From JBMOKT01 sp049323895 (GTDB lineage: Bacteria; Bacillota; Peptococcia; Peptococcales; BICA1-8), in contig JBMOKT010000026.1 in the NCBI GenBank assembly GCA_049323895.1, forward strand, positions 124,001 through 188,000: a stretch of 64,000 nt of DNA, given 5' to 3'. Below, in pieces: positions 7,892-16,233 of the stretch. The notes beneath the pieces are model-generated. The model was not told the origin of the DNA. It saw nothing but the letters and a program-made list of their open reading frames with translations, and did not search any database. A program made the translations under genes and the position numbers. The first letter of the stretch is position 1. Every line of letters starts with the position of its first letter.

Positions 7892-8914
7892 TTATTTCTT
7901 GAAGACTGCTAAAATGACTGCAGCAATAATTGGTATCGCCAAATATCCTTCAATAGGATAAATAATGCTTACCAGTGCTGAAAACTTCCAAGGGATAAAG
8001 CAAAAGGAAGATGCAATTAGGCTGAATAATATTAGTTTATAAGAGATGTTAATTTTATTGCTAATTCTCACTGCCAACGAATGGGTATTTGCTAACGCAG
8101 TTGTAAACAGAGCTACCCATAACCCCAAACCATAAATATCACCAATAGCTGGTGATATTTTGTTCGTCATGACCAACATTGGCATTTCAGCCAACTGTAA
8201 ATCCTGTGGCAGCAGCAGCAAACCTTTAACCATAATAAAGGACATTAAACCTAGCAAACCACCTCCAAGTAGCCCTCCCCACACTGTCACCTGTTCACCC
8301 TCACTCTTAACTGAAGCCAATACTACAATTCCTAAAACCATATTATAAGCAACATATAATAAGCTTGCTGTCCACCAATTTGGAATAAGATTTTGAAGCC
8401 TGTACCCATCACTAAAGCAGGCTACAGGTTTAAAGATATAAAGGGCACTTGATCCAATTGCCAAAAATATTAAAAAAGGAACTAAGATTGTATTGGTATT
8501 AAGTAGGCTTTTGCTCCCAAACTGCAAGCAAATAAATACTAACAACCCTGTAAAAATAAAGCTTGCCTTTACTGAAAAATCCAGCCGCTCATTAATTAAG
8601 GCTGCACTTCCTGAAAGCATTACACCTATACCAATCCATAAAGATACGGCAATTAATATATCTATTACAATATGGATTTTGCCTGGAAATATATTTTCTA
8701 ATAAATTTCCGTAATTATTTATACTTAGCTTATTAACTAGAATTATAACCAGTGCACCTAATAAGGAAAAAATTATACCGGTAATTATAGTGCCTATTAA
8801 TCCATAATTTTTAAATACTACAAAAAACCTAATCAGCTCTTGACCGGAAGCAAATCCTGCCCCTACGATAGCACCCACGTAAGTTAAGGCAATTTTTAAG
8901 TCTATTTTTTTCAT
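7892..8914 (-). CDS. YkvI-like multi-spanning membrane transporter
   Basis: 340 residues with about ten hydrophobic segments spread over the whole length. The start, KIALTYVGAIVGAGFASGQELIRFF, is the hallmark of YkvI-type proteins in the amino acid-polyamine-organocation superfamily. The unwound first helix carries the glycine-rich GAIVGAGFASG. Substrate unknown. The gene is a single minus-strand unit between two plus-strand genes, and its stop almost meets that of ldh. A ribosome-binding site (GGGGGG-type) precedes the ATG. Confidence 0.82.
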   Translation of the reverse strand: MKKIDLKIALTYVGAIVGAGFASGQELIRFFVVFKNYGLIGTIITGIIFSLLGALVIILVNKLSINNYGNLLENIFPGKIHIVIDILIAVSLWIGIGVMLSGSAALINERLDFSVKASFIFTGLLVFICLQFGSKSLLNTNTILVPFLIFLAIGSSALYIFKPVACFSDGYRLQNLIPNWWTASLLYVAYNMVLGIVVLASVKSEGEQVTVWGGLLGGGLLGLMSFIMVKGLLLLPQDLQLAEMPMLVMTNKISPAIGDIYGLGLWVALFTTALANTHSLAVRISNKINISYKLILFSLIASSFCFIPWKFSALVSIIYPIEGYLAIPIIAAVILAVFKK

Positions 8915-9037
8915 GATAACCCCCCTAAGCTCAGCATACTTAATCTTATTCCAAAACCCAGTTTTTTTTCCTGGAAAGCTTAATTTTTAATTTTTCGGGC
9001 AAACTACTGAGGAAAATTTGCTGAATATGGAGGTAAT

Positions 9038-9619
9038 ATGGTCAATTTCAGTTTTCTAAATAATCTTCAAACTGAGGAGAAATTAAAGCTTCATATAGAT
9101 AAGCCTTTTTTTGTATCAGAGAGTGCAGAATTCCTTAATAATAAAATTGCAGAAATGGATAGCAGTTCACGCCGGCCTTTAATTACCTTCTGTATTGGTA
9201 CCGACAGGTCAACAGGAGATAGCCTGGGTCCCCTTGTTGGGTGGTTTTTAAAAAAGAAACTGCCTGCTAATAACAGAATTTACGGTACTATCGATAATCC
9301 AGTGCATGCTACTAATATGGTAGATATTTTAGAGAAAATAAAAAACCAGTATTCCCAACCCCTAATAATTGCAGTGGACGCATGTCTGGGAAAACTTGAT
9401 AATGTTGGGTATGTTAATTTCACCCAAGGCTCTTTAAAACCTGGAGCTGCCGTTAATAAAAATCTGCCTGAAGTAGGTGATATTTCAATTTCAGGAATTG
9501 TAAATGTAGGCGGCTTTATGGAATATCTGGTTTTACAAAATACCCGACTAAGTTTTGTAATGAATATGGCTGAAACTATTGCCCAATCAATTGCCCTGAC
9601 CTATAGAAAAAGGGAGTAA
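9038..9619 (+). CDS. yyaC: Sporulation protein YyaC (GPR-like protease fold)
   Basis: 193 residues. Conserved family blocks are LITFCIGTDRSTGDSLGPLVGWFL, the GTIDNPVHATN segment and IIAVDACLGKLDNVGYV. YyaC is a sporulation-linked protein with a hydrogenase-maturation/GPR-like peptidase fold, found near the origin of spore formers. Its exact substrate is not established. Presence supports an endospore-forming host. It is preceded by TGGAGGTAAT directly before the ATG. It runs on the plus strand, opposite its neighbours, and ends in a bidirectional terminator shared with the CBS-ACT gene. Confidence 0.88.
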   Translation: MVNFSFLNNLQTEEKLKLHIDKPFFVSESAEFLNNKIAEMDSSSRRPLITFCIGTDRSTGDSLGPLVGWFLKKKLPANNRIYGTIDNPVHATNMVDILEKIKNQYSQPLIIAVDACLGKLDNVGYVNFTQGSLKPGAAVNKNLPEVGDISISGIVNVGGFMEYLVLQNTRLSFVMNMAETIAQSIALTYRKRE

Positions 9620-9770
9620 GATTATTGCTTATGTTTGAAAATTGTTAGGCTGGATTATACTGATGGGTAAATATGTTGGTCTGATAAACTCATGGGTAAT
9701 ATTGCCAGTCTGGTTTGCAGATCCTGACCCTAAATAGTCCGCTAAGAAATTTAATTTTTAGCAAATGTTT

Positions 9771-9793
9771 AAGGCAGCCGTTTTGGCTGCCTT
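9771..9793. terminator. Bidirectional terminator between yyaC and the CBS-ACT gene
   Basis: A 9-bp perfect stem AAGGCAGCC/GGCTGCCTT with a 5-base loop lies between two convergent genes. T-rich sequence is on the plus side. Confidence 0.75.
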
Positions 9794-9800
9794 GTTATCT

Positions 9801-10451
9801 TTAATCATTTTTGGATACTGAGCTTATTTCGTAACCCTTTTCTTGCAACTTTTCTACAATTTTATCTACTTTATCATTATTTTTAATCCTTACTGCTACT
9901 TTATGGGTGTTTCCTTCACTCTCATGGCTGCTCAAATGGGTTATATTGCCTTCATACATTTTTATAACGCTGGTAATATCATTGATAATACCTGGTTTAT
10001 CTTCTTGAAGCTCTATAGTAATTCTGGTTCCGGACCTTCTTAAACCCATAATTGTTATAAATGCACCAAACACATCTGTTTCTGTTACGATGCCAACTAG
10101 CTTATTGTTTTCTAATACCGGTATTCCGCCAATTTTATTGTCACGCATTACAAGAGCTGCTTCTTCAACCAGTGCGTCAGGACTTATTGTAACAACTGGT
10201 TTTTTAGGTAAAATCTGTGATAGTTTCGTTTTAGCGAGTAAATAATTTAGCTCAAATACACTCAATGTTGTTGCCGGAGAAGGACTGACTTCACGCAAAT
10301 CCCTATCAGTAACAATCCCAATTATTTTTTCCCCTTCCACTACGGGAAGTCTTCTAAACTTATTTGTACGCATGATATCCAGTGCATCGGCAATAGTGGC
10401 ATCTTTGTTAATTGTTACTGGGTTAAGGGTCATAATTTCTTTTACCAGCAT
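9801..10451 (-). CDS. CBS-pair plus ACT domain protein (AcuB-like)
   Basis: 216 residues. The first CBS domain is at about 1-60 (MLVKEIMTLNPVTINKDATIADAL... GIVTDRDLREVSP). The second is at about 75-135 (PVVTISPDALVEEAALVMRDNKIGGIPVLENNKLVGIVTETD). A C-terminal ACT-type domain is at about 140-212 (GTRITIELQEDKPGIINDITSVI). CBS pairs bind adenosyl ligands and ACT domains bind amino acids, so it is probably a small-molecule-sensing regulator. The AcuB family in Bacillus is linked to acetoin use. No acetoin genes are visible here, so that role is not transferable. The ATG is preceded by AAGGAG. Confidence 0.85.
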   Translation of the reverse strand: MLVKEIMTLNPVTINKDATIADALDIMRTNKFRRLPVVEGEKIIGIVTDRDLREVSPSPATTLSVFELNYLLAKTKLSQILPKKPVVTISPDALVEEAALVMRDNKIGGIPVLENNKLVGIVTETDVFGAFITIMGLRRSGTRITIELQEDKPGIINDITSVIKMYEGNITHLSSHESEGNTHKVAVRIKNNDKVDKIVEKLQEKGYEISSVSKND

Positions 10452-10644
10452 ATCTTATCAACTCCTTATTGTATTTATTTTCTCTTTACCCACTTTGTTG
10501 GAATTTTAACAATTTTATGGTATTGCAAATTGAGTATATAATTCCAATATGAAAATTGCAAACAGATTTTTAAGTAAAATTAAATTTTATTAACCAAATC
10601 ATATTACATAAAATTTTATAATATTTTTTTACCTGCAAAAGTTT

Positions 10645-10676
10645 AAAAGCTGGGGTAAATATTTACTCCAGCTTTT
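10645..10676. terminator. Terminator of the ykuS-type gene
   Basis: A near-perfect palindrome with arms AAAAGCTGGGGTAAA and its complement (one mismatch). It lies directly after the stop of the minus-strand UPF0180 gene and is flanked by T-rich sequence. Confidence 0.75.
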
Positions 10677-10686
10677 AGGTAATATT

Positions 10687-10926
10687 TCATTGAAATCTCT
10701 GTACCTGCTTAACAACTTCTTGTGCAGTTAAGCCTTGGGCATTAATTACTGGTGCTTTGGTTTGGGCAGTTTCAATACCTAAAACATTATCGTCTACACC
10801 AGATACTACAATACATTGTACATTCTGCATTTTGCTGTTTTCTAAATTTACCACATTAAAACCTGCATTCTGTAAAGCCTGGCTCACATTTTCCAAGCCC
10901 GATTCTACTGCAACCTGCATTGGCAT
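10687..10926 (-). CDS. UPF0180/YkuS family small protein
   Basis: 79 residues from the ATG at 10926, which is preceded by GGAGGTGG. A longer version starting at 10941 would begin inside that ribosome-binding site. The sequence MPMQVAVESGLENVSQALQNAGFNVVNLE... followed by CIVVSGVDDNVLGIE and VINAQGLTAQEVVKQV matches the YkuS (UPF0180) family. The family has an N-terminal helix and alternating strands and its function is unknown. It lies 50 bases downstream of the lipid kinase gene and may be co-transcribed with it. A terminator follows. Confidence 0.85.
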   Translation of the reverse strand: MPMQVAVESGLENVSQALQNAGFNVVNLENSKMQNVQCIVVSGVDDNVLGIETAQTKAPVINAQGLTAQEVVKQVQRFQ

Positions 10927-10977
10927 ATTAACCACCTCCATTGATATTATTAAATTTTGGAGGTTAAGTTATGCAAT

Positions 10978-11850
10978 TCAAGGTACAAAAACTTTTAGTT
11001 TGTTATCACTTATTCTAAATGTTTGGGGAAGTCCTACTATCCTTTCCCCATCAGCTTGTATAGGCACGTGTTTTTCCTTAGAGCTTATGGTCACTTCTCT
11101 AGCTTTATATATTGCAACATGGGGGTTTGCTATATGTTTTCCTTCCTTAATATCAGGCAATGTTTTTAGAATCTCCCCTCTTGAAACCGCAGAAACAACT
11201 ACAACATCAAAGAAACCATCATTAATAACGGCGCGGGGTGCTATCATTTGGCCAGCACCATAGTAATTACCATTTGCTATTGCAGTCAAGGTGCATTCTT
11301 TCTCAATGGAGTGGCTATCTAAATTTATTGTAAGTTGATAATGCTTATTTTTAATTATATTATAAAAAATCGCTGAGTAATAAGCTGCTTTACCTTTAAA
11401 TATCTTATTTTTATTAACCCAATTGGCCACCGCCGCATCAAATCCTACACTAGCTACATTTGCAAAGTATGTGCCATTAATTTCCCCCAAGTTAATCTCT
11501 AATTTATTTCCTTTTGCAATAACAATAATTGCTTCTAACGGATCTTGTGGTATCCTTAGGCTTTTGCTTAAATCATTGCCTGTCCCCGTAGGCACAATTC
11601 CCAAAGGTATTTGTGAACCTACAAGTCCATTGATAACTTCATTTATAGTACCATCTCCACCTATTGCAATTACACCGTTATAGTCATTCTCTATAGCTGC
11701 CTGCGCCAAATCTTTTGCTTGTCCAGGGTATTGAGTGAAAACAAATTCTAACTGAACCATTAATTTTTGCAGATTTTTTTCTATCATTGGCCATAGTTTG
11801 GCAGTAATACCTCTACCTGCCTGGGGATTTATTATGCAATATAGCTTCAT
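10978..11850 (-). CDS. Diacylglycerol/lipid kinase family protein (YegS/BmrU type)
   Basis: About 290 residues from the ATG at 11850, which has AAGGAGAG in front. An upstream in-frame ATG at 11976 would run through a terminator-like palindrome and a dispersed repeat, so I reject it. The N-terminal kinase domain shows IINPQAGRG, then AIGGDGTINEVINGL and PLGIVPTGTGNDLSKSL (the GGDG nucleotide-binding motif and the PxGTGNDxA-like loop). The C-terminal beta domain includes NGNYYGAGQMIAPRA and the QADGE segment. The family phosphorylates diacylglycerol or related lipids, serving phospholipid recycling or undecaprenyl-type metabolism. The exact substrate is not decidable. Confidence 0.9.
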   Translation of the reverse strand: MKLYCIINPQAGRGITAKLWPMIEKNLQKLMVQLEFVFTQYPGQAKDLAQAAIENDYNGVIAIGGDGTINEVINGLVGSQIPLGIVPTGTGNDLSKSLRIPQDPLEAIIVIAKGNKLEINLGEINGTYFANVASVGFDAAVANWVNKNKIFKGKAAYYSAIFYNIIKNKHYQLTINLDSHSIEKECTLTAIANGNYYGAGQMIAPRAVINDGFFDVVVVSAVSRGEILKTLPDIKEGKHIANPHVAIYKAREVTISSKEKHVPIQADGERIVGLPQTFRISDNKLKVFVP

Positions 11851-11872
11851 GGTTCTCTCCTTTTGAGAAATT

Positions 11873-11902
11873 AAAGGCACAAGTTCTAGAACTTGTGCCT
11901 TT
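11873..11902. terminator. Terminator-like perfect palindrome
   Basis: Two 15-base arms (AAAGGCACAAGTTCT and its complement) with no loop base between them. A T-run is present on the plus side and a shorter one on the minus side. It separates the bactofilin gene from the lipid kinase gene on the minus strand. Confidence 0.6.
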
Positions 11903-11903
11903 T

Positions 11904-12009
11904 TTATACTAACTAAGAAAGTATAACTTTTACAAGTAATAAGTATAAGCGCAACATCGGCTTCCGCAGTCGCCAAAGGCTCGGTGCACGCAGTATTTTT
12001 CTAATACTT
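11904..12009. repeat. Dispersed intergenic stem-loop repeat, copy A
   Basis: It contains the shared core AAAGTATAACTTTTACAA flanked by TTATACT and AATAAGTATAAG, then the shared tail CAACATCGGCTTCCGCAGTC and a GGCTCGGTGCACGC segment. Closely related copies are at 13515-13612 and 16160-16215, and a diverged one is at 38346-38412. Confidence 0.8.
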
Positions 12010-12412
12010 ATTTTGCTGCTTCATCTATGCTTGGTTTAACACTATTCTTATTTGGTTGTACATCCATAATGCAGTTGCCTTTAAATTGTGCACCCTCGTC
12101 AATAATAAGATTTTTAACCTTAATATCACCAAGAACCTTGCCAGAAGGAGTTATTTCAACTTTTCCCTTAGCATGTACGTTTCCTTTTATCTCTCCAGCA
12201 ACTAGAATGTTACGGGCATCAATATTTGCTTCCAATACACCGCTTTCACCTATTACTAAATCCCCTTGAATTTTTATTTCCCCCGTAAAGCTGCCATCAA
12301 CTCTAACTGTACCTTGAGAGGTTATTACTCCCTGAAAATGAGTTCCTGAGCCGATTAAAGTCTCAACTTTATCAAAGGCTACTTCTTCTTTTTTCTTATT
12401 GTTAAATACCAT
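12008..12412 (-). CDS. Bactofilin (polymer-forming cytoskeletal protein)
   Basis: 134 residues. The central part is a regular beta-helix of hydrophobic/glycine repeats (TVRVDGSFTGEIKIQGDLVIGESGVLEANIDARNILVAGEIKGNVHAKGKVEITPSG), with short disordered ends. Bactofilins self-assemble into filaments and organise cell-wall enzymes. Here the upstream gene encodes an M23 peptidase, the classical partner, 19 bases away and in the same direction. Joint action on cell shape is therefore likely. The stop codon overlaps the edge of the dispersed repeat copy A. The ribosome-binding site is GGAGAG. Confidence 0.93.
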   Translation of the reverse strand: MVFNNKKKEEVAFDKVETLIGSGTHFQGVITSQGTVRVDGSFTGEIKIQGDLVIGESGVLEANIDARNILVAGEIKGNVHAKGKVEITPSGKVLGDIKVKNLIIDEGAQFKGNCIMDVQPNKNSVKPSIDEAAK

Positions 12413-12431
12413 TTACTTCTCTCCTTTGCAG

Positions 12432-13457
12432 CTACTTTTGAAGCAAAGTCAGGGGGTCAATCCATTTACCGTTATATGCTATCCGAAAATCTACATGGGG
12501 TCCTGTACTTCTACCAGTACTGCCTACCCGAGCTATAATATCCCCCCGTTGAACCATCTGTCCTACTTTTACTGTAAGTTTGGAATTATGCGCATATTGA
12601 GAGACATATCCATATCCATGTTTAATAATAACAGTATTTCCATAAGCCGGCTTCCATCCCACAAAAGTAATCCTGCCAGCACCTGCAGCTTTGACAGGTG
12701 TACCATAGGAAGCAGCTATGTCAATACCTTCATGATATTCCATCGACCTTTTAGTAAATGGGTTCCTTCGCCATCCAAAGTCATCGGTCAGCCTACCCAT
12801 CAAAGGCCAGCTGCTTGGAATGGCTGCCAAATAATCCAATCGGTCTTTAACATCATCTTCTAATTTTACTAGTACATCTTTTTGTTGATCAATTATTAAA
12901 TTAATTTTATCTAAATCTGCTTTTATTTTTTTAATAGTATTAAGGTCAGGTTCTTCATCTAACTGTTCAGTAAAGGTTCCGTTTAATATTTCATAATTAT
13001 TACTCAAGTCGTTGTTAAAGGTATGTATTAAATCAAATTCCGAAGCTGTTAGGGTCTGAATAGTCCTGCCATTTGTTGCTGGACCCCCTTGGGAGCGGGA
13101 AGGTACTTGTTTTTCTGGTTCAGGTTCTTTGAGCCCAACTAGCTCACGGATTTTAGAATCTGTCTGAGTAATCTCCTCCAGTTTAGTTAAAGTTTCAAGG
13201 GTCGTTTTCTGTAGATTCCGAATCTCCTTAGCCTGTGTGCTGTTAACTGTTTTCAATTCCTCATTCTCAACTAGGGTAACTTGAAAATTCATATATGAGA
13301 AGGCCAAATAGGTTACCGTTAACAAAGATACTAAACCAAAAATGGCTAGTCCATTTATCAGCCACATGGGTATTTTTAGGCTTTTAATAGTGGAGTTTGA
13401 ATGGGGTACAACCATAATAGTAAACTTTTTATTTAGTTTTCTTGGTTTACGTGCCAT
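12432..13457 (-). CDS. M23 family metallopeptidase with coiled coil (cell-wall hydrolase)
   Basis: About 341 residues. A basic cytoplasmic start (MARKPRKLNKKF) precedes one membrane segment (about 30-52). A periplasmic coiled coil follows to about residue 220, then a C-terminal M23 domain. The zinc site is complete: H and D in YHEGIDIAA, and H-x-H-type residues in QYAHNSKL and STGPHVDFRI. M23 enzymes cut peptide cross-links of peptidoglycan. I use the ATG at 13457 after AGGTGAG. An ATG five codons upstream lacks a ribosome-binding site. It probably forms an operon with the downstream bactofilin gene. Confidence 0.92.
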   Translation of the reverse strand: MARKPRKLNKKFTIMVVPHSNSTIKSLKIPMWLINGLAIFGLVSLLTVTYLAFSYMNFQVTLVENEELKTVNSTQAKEIRNLQKTTLETLTKLEEITQTDSKIRELVGLKEPEPEKQVPSRSQGGPATNGRTIQTLTASEFDLIHTFNNDLSNNYEILNGTFTEQLDEEPDLNTIKKIKADLDKINLIIDQQKDVLVKLEDDVKDRLDYLAAIPSSWPLMGRLTDDFGWRRNPFTKRSMEYHEGIDIAASYGTPVKAAGAGRITFVGWKPAYGNTVIIKHGYGYVSQYAHNSKLTVKVGQMVQRGDIIARVGSTGRSTGPHVDFRIAYNGKWIDPLTLLQK

Positions 13458-13514
13458 ACCCTCACCTGCCATACAGAAAAATATAGCTTGGCTATGCCAA
13501 GCCTGTCTTAATAT

Positions 13515-13612
13515 TTATACTTATAAGAAAGTATAACTTTTACAAAGTAATAAGTATAAGTGCAACATCGGCTTCCGCAGTCGCTAAATCTTGGCGCAAG
13601 CCTTATTTTCCA
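13515..13612. repeat. Dispersed intergenic stem-loop repeat, copy B
   Basis: Same elements as copy A: TTATACTTATAAG, then AAAGTATAACTTTTACAA, then AATAAGTATAAG, then the conserved tail CAACATCGGCTTCCGCAGTC and a GGCGCAAGCC end. The flanking CTTATACTTAT and ATAAGTATAAG segments pair as a stem. Confidence 0.8.
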
Positions 13613-13671
13613 GCTTAAATTTAATTATTCTATGTTAATATAAAAATTCCTTCTAGTACTAGTAAATAATT

Positions 13672-14181
13672 CTAATTTTTTCTACTTATATTTAGAGCAT
13701 CACTTAAAACTTTTTTTTCTTCTTCAGAAAGATTGTACTGAGACTTACCAGCTAATATCCTTTTGGCATATGTCCGGGCATCGTCACGTCCATGAATGGT
13801 TGTTAAAATTAATCCATTGCCATTATCATCCAGCAAGGCTAAGGAAAAACTTTGTTCCCCGCCTATACCCTGGAAAGCATTATATCTTTCTAGAGCGGAA
13901 TTTTTGTAACAGGACTCTAGTTCCTTTGTCACAAGATCAAGTTTATTATTGTTTTCTTTAACCAAATCCTCTAGTTTCTCAATTTTTTGAGAGTTTATTA
14001 ATAGAATTTCTTCTAAATTTTTATTTTTCATCCCTTTTAGTAATGTTTTATATCTTTTTTTTGTCTTGATGAGGCTTAATAGGACAATGACAAATGTAAC
14101 CAACGCAATAATAAATAAGCCTAAAATTGCTAATACAATAAAGTCCGCATTTTGATTAATCATATTTATTAATTTCTCCAC
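13672..14181 (-). CDS. DUF4446 family membrane-anchored protein
   Basis: 169 residues with a GTG start preceded by GGAGG. One membrane helix (about 15-38) is followed by a charged coiled-coil stretch (about 40-90). The C-terminal domain contains the conserved blocks ALERYNAFQGIGGEQSFSLALLDDNGNGLILTTIHGRDDARTYAKRI. That domain is typical of DUF4446, which is common in Clostridia near origin-proximal genes. Function is unknown. The domain composition suggests a membrane-tethered cytoplasmic sensor or scaffold, which is inference. The gene is 14 bases downstream of the racemase-like gene. Confidence 0.85.
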   Translation of the reverse strand: MEKLINMINQNADFIVLAILGLFIIALVTFVIVLLSLIKTKKRYKTLLKGMKNKNLEEILLINSQKIEKLEDLVKENNNKLDLVTKELESCYKNSALERYNAFQGIGGEQSFSLALLDDNGNGLILTTIHGRDDARTYAKRILAGKSQYNLSEEEKKVLSDALNISRKN

Positions 14182-14195
14182 AATAATTCCTCCAC

Positions 14196-15293
14196 CTATT
14201 TATTCTTACCTCTTGCATCTATTGTCCAACTTTCATTTATTTTACCGTTTTCCAAAACCAGCAACTTGTCTGCTAGGTTTACTACTGTACAGGCATGATT
14301 AGGGATAATATAAAGTTCTTCTCCCAGTCGGGGGATATTCCCAGGAGCCACTGTTACAATTCCATGTTCTTCTGAAAGTCTGTCTAAAAGTAAATTAGGG
14401 TAATTCTCTATAATTCCAAAGCCTTTTACAGATGCTGCTCCATGGGCTCCTTTATCCAATGCTAATGTTTTACTGCCCGCGTCTATTATTAAACGGTCTG
14501 GGGCGGGCTTGCTAATTACAGTCGCTAATACTTTTAGAGAACAGTTCTTAATTTCAGCTGTACCCAACGCAACCTGAATTGCATCATTAAATACATAATT
14601 GCCCGGACGAATTTCAGTAACCAAATTATTGGCCGCTGAGTATTTTACTGTAGGTGTAGAACCAACAGAAACTTCAAAACCGGATACATCAATATTTTTC
14701 AATTCCTTGGCTATTTCGGCCATAACGGTTCCTTCCAACTGACCAATTTGGGGGACATTATCTTTGTCAGCACCATAAACATGACCGGCATGGGTTAATA
14801 TGCCAGAAAATATTATCCCTTCCTTACCCATAATTTCTCGAACAAAACCAACTGTATCTTGGGGGAGCAGCCCTGTTCTTTTTAACCCGGTATCTACCTC
14901 TACATAGATTTCGGTGGGAATATCGTATTTTAGTGAATAACTGCTTAACAATTTTACTTGTTCCAAATTATCTACCAGGCACTTGATTAGCGCCCCTTGT
15001 TTCTTTAGGGCAAATAATTTTTCCAACTTCACATCACTGACTAACTGGTTGGCCAATAATATATCATTAACTCCCCCATCGAACATTATCCGGGCTTCTT
15101 CTAATTTTGCCACAGTAACTCCAACTGCACCATAGTGCAATTGAATCTTTGCAATTTCTGAGCATTTATGGGCTTTTATATGGGGACGGAGCTTTACCTT
15201 GTGTTCTTTTGCCAGTTGACCCATCTTTTTTATATTATTTAATAATACTCCTTTATCCACAATAAGGCTAGGTGTGTCAATCTGGTTATACAT
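14196..15293 (-). CDS. PLP-dependent alanine racemase/D-threonine aldolase-like (DSD1 family) enzyme
   Basis: 365 residues. The N-terminal domain is a PLP barrel, and the lysine expected to hold PLP lies in RPHIKAHKC. Later blocks are EVDTGLKRTGL, GILTHAGHVYG, VSVGSTPT and the C-terminal ENYPNLLLDRLSEEHGIV plus IPNHACTVVNL. The last block (H and C in PNHAC) is the metal-binding signature of D-threonine aldolase/D-serine dehydratase-type enzymes. Likely activity is on D-amino acids or D-threonine. The exact substrate is open. It lies between DUF554 and DUF4446 genes, all closely spaced. Confidence 0.87.
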   Translation of the reverse strand: MYNQIDTPSLIVDKGVLLNNIKKMGQLAKEHKVKLRPHIKAHKCSEIAKIQLHYGAVGVTVAKLEEARIMFDGGVNDILLANQLVSDVKLEKLFALKKQGALIKCLVDNLEQVKLLSSYSLKYDIPTEIYVEVDTGLKRTGLLPQDTVGFVREIMGKEGIIFSGILTHAGHVYGADKDNVPQIGQLEGTVMAEIAKELKNIDVSGFEVSVGSTPTVKYSAANNLVTEIRPGNYVFNDAIQVALGTAEIKNCSLKVLATVISKPAPDRLIIDAGSKTLALDKGAHGAASVKGFGIIENYPNLLLDRLSEEHGIVTVAPGNIPRLGEELYIIPNHACTVVNLADKLLVLENGKINESWTIDARGKNK

Positions 15294-15308
15294 TTTTCTA
15301 ATTACCCC

Positions 15309-16016
15309 CTATACAAAGTTTGGAAACCAGGCTAATGCAAGAATTGTTAAAAATACTATGACAAAAATTGATGGCAGCAGGTTGGCTGCATTTATTTTTT
15401 TAATACCTAAAATATTTACACCTATGCCGACAATTAACATACCACCTGTTGCCGACATATAATTTCTAACCTGTTCTACTAATATATCATTTATACCTGT
15501 TGCTAATATGGTAATCAATCCTTGGTATACTAATACAGGAATTGCCGAAAATACAACCCCCACTCCTAATGAAGAAGCCAGTACGGCAGATGTAATCAGG
15601 TCCAATGTTGATTTGGCAAAGAGTATTTTATGATTACCAGAAATACCACTTTCAATTGCCCCTAATATTGCCATTGCACCTACACAAAAAATTAAACTTG
15701 ATGACACAAAACCTTTTACAAAATCACCGTCCTGGAAGCTAAACTTCTTTTGTAGTTTTACACCAATAAGGTCTAAATAATAATCGATCTTTAATAACTC
15801 TCCTATAATACCCCCTATTACCAGGGATAGAATAACCAACAGCTCATTGTTGGCCTTAAAACCCATTTTAAGGCCAATTAAAATTGTAGCAAGCCCTATT
15901 CCCTGTAATATAGTTTCTTTGTATCTATCAGATATACCTTTTTTTAAGCTCAACCCAAAAAAACTACCAATTAATATTGCAATCACATTTACAACAGTTC
16001 CTAACATTTCAAACAT
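15309..16016 (-). CDS. DUF554 family membrane protein (YdfK-like)
   Basis: 235 residues with six to seven hydrophobic segments. The start, MFEMLGTVVNVIAILIGSFFGLSLKKGISDRYKETI, and the glycine-rich internal repeats (GLATILIGLKMG, VIGGIIGELLKID) are characteristic of DUF554. Family function is not established; a transport role is commonly assumed. The ATG at 16016 touches an AGGAG motif, and the ATG three codons later (16007) has better spacing, so either start is possible. Upstream lies a gene-free interval with a Noc-type palindrome. Confidence 0.85.
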   Translation of the reverse strand: MFEMLGTVVNVIAILIGSFFGLSLKKGISDRYKETILQGIGLATILIGLKMGFKANNELLVILSLVIGGIIGELLKIDYYLDLIGVKLQKKFSFQDGDFVKGFVSSSLIFCVGAMAILGAIESGISGNHKILFAKSTLDLITSAVLASSLGVGVVFSAIPVLVYQGLITILATGINDILVEQVRNYMSATGGMLIVGIGVNILGIKKINAANLLPSIFVIVFLTILALAWFPNFV

Positions 16017-16097
16017 CTCCTATTATCATTGTTTTTAAGTTTTATGGTTTAACAATATTCTTTTACATTTTATCCTACGCTTCGTAAATAATTGTCG

Positions 16098-16115
16098 ATA
16101 TTTCCCGGGAAATAT
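16098..16115. other. Probable Noc-binding site
   Basis: A perfect 18-bp palindrome, ATATTTCCCGGGAAATAT. It contains the 14-bp consensus described for the Bacillus subtilis Noc protein (ATTTCCCGGGAAAT) without mismatch. It is intergenic, and a noc homologue lies 6 kb away in this window. Confidence 0.7.
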
Positions 16116-16132
16116 TAATTGTCCAGCATTTA

Positions 16133-16159
16133 AAAGAGCACCCCCTGAGGGTGCTCTTT
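16133..16159. terminator. Terminator downstream of the hnd operon
   Basis: An 11-bp stem, AAAGAGCACCC/GGGTGCTCTTT, with a 5-base loop. It lies 75 bases after the stop of hndC, beyond repeat copy C. Confidence 0.7.
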
Positions 16160-16215
16160 ACTTATACTTATTAGAAAGTATAACTTTTACAAGGTAATAA
16201 GTATAAGAGTAGCAT
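16160..16215. repeat. Dispersed intergenic stem-loop repeat, copy C (short form)
   Basis: CTTATACTTATTA and TAATAAGTATAAG form a perfect 13-bp stem around the conserved AAAGTATAACTTTTACAA core. The GC-richer tail present in copies A and B is missing. Confidence 0.8.
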
Positions 16216-16233
16216 GGATGAGCACATTGATGG

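Noticed and set aside
11851..11976. Longer start for the lipid kinase
   Set aside because: It would translate across the palindrome at 11873-11902 and repeat copy A. The ATG at 11850 starts exactly at the family's N-terminus.
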